A DNA stretch of 64,000 bases from DATFVA01 sp963764235 (GTDB taxonomy: Bacteria; Bacteroidota; Ignavibacteria; Ignavibacteriales; Ignavibacteriaceae), in the NCBI GenBank assembly GCA_963764235.1, contig CAVXRO010000004.1, forward strand, positions 186,001 to 250,000. The letters run 5' to 3'. How positions within the stretch are numbered: the stretch's first letter is position 1; each line of letters starts with the position of its first letter. Of this stretch, positions 61,254 through 64,000 are shown piece by piece. The translations under genes and the position numbers were made by a program. The notes under the pieces are model-generated. The model was not told the DNA's origin and ran no database searches. It was given only the letters and a program-made list of their open reading frames with translations.

Positions 61254-64000
61254 ATGCAGATTAAAAGATTGTTTACTTCAGCTGGAGAAGATCCTTTATC
61301 CTCATTTGATTTTGTTAAAAGAATCAGTGAGATCAAGAATCCAGATGGATCTATAGTCTTTCATATGGAAGATGTTTATGTGCCCTCTCAATGGTCACAG
61401 GTCGCGACTGATATAATCGCACAAAAATATTTCCGTAAAGCGGGTGTTCCGAAGCTGATAAAAAAAGTAAGAGAGAAAGGTGTTCCCGTATGGCTGCAGT
61501 CTTCAAAGGCTGACCTTGACAAACTGGAGCAGCTGCCCGAGAAAGAAAGATATTCGTCGGAAACTGATGCCAGGCAGGTTTTTCACAGACTTGCAGGGAA
61601 CTGGACATACTGGGGCTGGCAGGCAAATTATTTTGACAGCGAAGAGGATGCAAAGGCTTTTTATGATGAAATGATGTATATGCTGGCTAACCAGATGGCC
61701 GCACCTAATAGTCCTCAATGGTTTAATACAGGTCTTAACTGGGCTTACGGGATTACAGGGCCCTCACAAGGACATTATTACGTAGATTACAAAACCGGCG
61801 AACTCACAGCTTCAGCTGATGCTTACACTCATCCGCAGCCTCATGCCTGCTTCATTCAGTCTGTCAGCGATGACCTTGTGAATGAAGGCGGTATAATGAA
61901 CCTCTGGGTAAGGGAAGCAAGACTTTTTAAATATGGTTCAGGTACCGGGTCTAATTTTTCAGAAATTAGAGGCTCAAATGAACCCCTTAGCGGTGGGGGT
62001 AAATCATCCGGATTAATGTCATTCCTTAAAATAGGTGACAGGTCCGCGGGGGCTATTAAGTCAGGCGGGACAACACGCCGTGCTGCCAAAATGGTAACCC
62101 TGGATCTTGATCATCCCGATATAGAAGAATATATAAACTGGAAAGTTAGGGAAGAGCAGAAAGTTGCATCACTTGTTGCCGGTTCAAAGCTCTGTAATTA
62201 TCATCTGAATGCTATCATAAAAGCCTGCTATGATGAACATCCTGAGAACGACCGCTTTAATAAAAATTTTAATAAGAAACTTAAACATGCTGTGCTTGAA
62301 GCCAGGAGAGCGCAGATTCCTAACAATTATATAGAAAGAGTAATCCAGCTTGCCAGGCTTGGATTCAAATCAATTGAATTCCCGATTTATGATGTCGACT
62401 GGAATTCGGATGCCTATGCTACGGTATCAGGACAAAATTCCAATAACTCTATAAGAGTTACCAATAAATTTATGGAAGCTGTTCAGAATGACGGCGACTG
62501 GAATCTTTACTGGAGGACTGAAAAGAAAAAAGCAAAGAAGGAAAACCGCACACCGAAACCGAGTAAAACCTTAAGAGCCAGGGATTTATTTGACGATATA
62601 AGTTATGCTGCATGGTCCTGCGCCGATCCCGGAATACAGTTCCATACTACCATAAATGAATGGCATACCTGTCCCAATGACGGTGAAATTAAAGCATCAA
62701 ATCCCTGCAGCGAGTATATGTTCCTTGATGATACTGCCTGCAACCTTGCTTCCCTGAACCTTGTAAAGTTTTATGACTCGCAGTCAAGGAAGTTTTCAAT
62801 TTCCCCCTATCGCCACGCTGTGAGATTGTGGACAGTTGTTCTCGAGATAAGTGTCCTTATGGCTCAGTTTCCAAGCAAAGAAATAGCTCAGCTGAGCTAT
62901 GATTTCCGAACCCTCGGTCTTGGTTATGCAAACCTGGGATCATTATTAATGCTACAGGGTATTCCTTATGACAGCAACGAAGGTTTTGCTATCTGCGGGG
63001 CATTGACCGCAATAATGCATATGACTTCATATGCTGCTTCGGCGGAAATGGCTAAGGAAGCCGGCCCTTTCAGCAAGTATGAAAAGAATAAGGAAGCAAT
63101 GCTGAGGGTTATAAGGAACCACCGCAGGGCAGCTTATAATGTTCCTCATGAAGAATATGAAGGTCTGTCAACCTATCCGGTAGGTATAAATCCCAAGCAT
63201 TGTCCCTCAGACCTGCTTAAAGCAGCACGGGAAGATGCCGATCTTGCTCTCGAGATGGGTACTCAGTACGGTTTTAGAAATGCTCAGGTTACGGTAATTG
63301 CACCTACCGGTACAATCGGACTTGTAATGGATTGCGATACCACCGGTGTTGAACCTGATTTCGCCCTGGTTAAATTCAAAAAGCTGGCCGGCGGGGGTTA
63401 CTTCAAGATTATCAATCAATCGATCCCTCCCGCACTTGAAAGACTGGGCTATAATAAAGACCAGATTAACGAGATAGTTAAATACGCAAAAGGTTCGGGT
63501 TCGCTCGAGGGTTGTCCTTATATAAATCATGAGTCGCTTAAGGCTAAAGGCTTTACTGATGAGACACTTGCTAAAATTGAACGGGTGCTTCCTTCGGTTT
63601 TCGAGTTAAGTTTTGCCTTCAATAAGTTTACTCTTGGAATGGACTTCCTGACAAAAAAACTGAATATCCCGGAAGATGATATAGATTCCTACGATTTCAA
63701 CCTGCTAACTGCATTAGGATTTTCAAAACAGGAAATTGCCTCAGCAAATGATTATATATGCGGAACAATGACGGTAGAAGGAGCACCGTTCATTAAACAC
63801 GATCATTACCCTGTATTTGACTGTGCGAATAAATGCGGTAAAAAAGGAACAAGGTTTATCCGCGCGGTAGCACATATAAGAATGATGGCTTCTGCACAGC
63901 CCTTTATATCCGGAGCTATTTCAAAAACAATTAATCTGCCTAACCAGGCTACGGTAGAAGATATTAAGGACGCTTATACCCAGTCATGGAAACTCGGAAT
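61254..64000 (+). CDS. nrdJ: Adenosylcobalamin-dependent ribonucleotide reductase, partial
   Basis: The frame from ATG 61254 is open to the window end, 915 codons, with the C-terminus missing. It starts MQIKRLFTSAGEDPLSSFDF. Class II features: HACFIQSV (first redox Cys) near 202, GTGSNFSEIRGSNEPLSGG near 232-250, NPCSEYMF near 483 with the catalytic Cys (LASLNL following), GLGYANLGSLLM near 557 and APTGTIGLVMDCDTTGVEPDFAL near 683-705. Late CANKCGKKG near 860 is a further Cys pair. It makes deoxynucleotides without oxygen dependence. Normal size would be about 950-1200 residues. Confidence 0.95.
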   Translation, partial: MQIKRLFTSAGEDPLSSFDFVKRISEIKNPDGSIVFHMEDVYVPSQWSQVATDIIAQKYFRKAGVPKLIKKVREKGVPVWLQSSKADLDKLEQLPEKERYSSETDARQVFHRLAGNWTYWGWQANYFDSEEDAKAFYDEMMYMLANQMAAPNSPQWFNTGLNWAYGITGPSQGHYYVDYKTGELTASADAYTHPQPHACFIQSVSDDLVNEGGIMNLWVREARLFKYGSGTGSNFSEIRGSNEPLSGGGKSSGLMSFLKIGDRSAGAIKSGGTTRRAAKMVTLDLDHPDIEEYINWKVREEQKVASLVAGSKLCNYHLNAIIKACYDEHPENDRFNKNFNKKLKHAVLEARRAQIPNNYIERVIQLARLGFKSIEFPIYDVDWNSDAYATVSGQNSNNSIRVTNKFMEAVQNDGDWNLYWRTEKKKAKKENRTPKPSKTLRARDLFDDISYAAWSCADPGIQFHTTINEWHTCPNDGEIKASNPCSEYMFLDDTACNLASLNLVKFYDSQSRKFSISPYRHAVRLWTVVLEISVLMAQFPSKEIAQLSYDFRTLGLGYANLGSLLMLQGIPYDSNEGFAICGALTAIMHMTSYAASAEMAKEAGPFSKYEKNKEAMLRVIRNHRRAAYNVPHEEYEGLSTYPVGINPKHCPSDLLKAAREDADLALEMGTQYGFRNAQVTVIAPTGTIGLVMDCDTTGVEPDFALVKFKKLAGGGYFKIINQSIPPALERLGYNKDQINEIVKYAKGSGSLEGCPYINHESLKAKGFTDETLAKIERVLPSVFELSFAFNKFTLGMDFLTKKLNIPEDDIDSYDFNLLTALGFSKQEIASANDYICGTMTVEGAPFIKHDHYPVFDCANKCGKKGTRFIRAVAHIRMMASAQPFISGAISKTINLPNQATVEDIKDAYTQSWKLG

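Noticed and set aside
1..64000. CRISPR arrays, rRNA, tRNA
   Set aside because: No repeat-spacer pattern and no recognisable rRNA or tRNA segments were found by eye; short tRNAs could be missed.

Overview
The window looks like a chromosomal piece of an Ignavibacteria-type bacterium (Bacteroidota/Chlorobi lineage). Three large secreted proteins end in the type IX secretion C-terminal signature NYPNPFNPST followed by a KMILMK-like tail. At least one promoter fits the Bacteroidota pattern TTTG-N19-TAnnTTTG (upstream of rocD), and further TAnnTTTG boxes precede sucD and def. The gene set is mostly housekeeping. No rRNA, tRNA or CRISPR array was seen. The window starts inside xseA and ends inside nrdJ.

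Layout. 1-3.7 kb: xseA start, a TonB-dependent receptor, a secreted protein. 3.8-8.3 kb: three PLP enzymes of sulfur amino acid metabolism (a Cys/Met-metabolism enzyme, cystathionine gamma-lyase/synthase, cystathionine beta-synthase), with a repeat-rich 580-bp spacer. 8.5-10 kb: def-fmt. 10-16.2 kb: an aminopeptidase, a barrel-like protein, MFS and OPT transporters, a frameshifted TIGR02757-type gene. 16.3-18.1 kb: a type IX secreted Asp-box protein. 18.3-21.1 kb: a nitrosative-stress unit (Rrf2/NsrR-like regulator, Fe-S membrane protein, Ric/ScdA repair protein, group III truncated haemoglobin) with two matching operators. 21.2-24.3 kb: YihY-family protein and purL. 24.4-34.6 kb: one long minus-strand run, ybaB-recR-methyltransferase-two lipoproteins-ftsX-exopolysaccharide export genes-UDP-glucuronate decarboxylase. 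34.7-40.6 kb: a plus-strand run with a divergent PurC-like protein, psd, pssA, purS, purQ, two tatA, a membrane protein, sucD with a lysine-rich tail, and ndk. PurS and PurQ are the partners of the small-type PurL encoded 13 kb away.

40.6-50.8 kb: lipoproteins, a broken type IX secreted beta-helix gene, a secreted GH13 amylase-family protein, an S1/P1-type phospholipase/nuclease and YjbQ. Between the broken gene and the amylase gene lies a compact 1.72-kb unit. It is bounded by perfect 14-bp terminal inverted repeats and holds two overlapping paralogous DUF1670-like genes with several helix-turn-helix segments and no recognisable transposase motif. This is the best candidate here for an undescribed mobile element.

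51-64 kb: rocD, a hybrid histidine kinase whose membrane domain is joined through an A AAA AAG slippery site, a PAP2 phosphatase, a GNAT acetyltransferase, fabF, an outer-membrane barrel protein with a hairpin over its ribosome binding site, a LolA-like protein, an ABC exporter with a frameshifted permease, and the B12-dependent ribonucleotide reductase nrdJ. Five genes in the window are broken or shifted by single-base events. Some may be assembly indels, and that should be kept in mind when reading the pseudogene calls.
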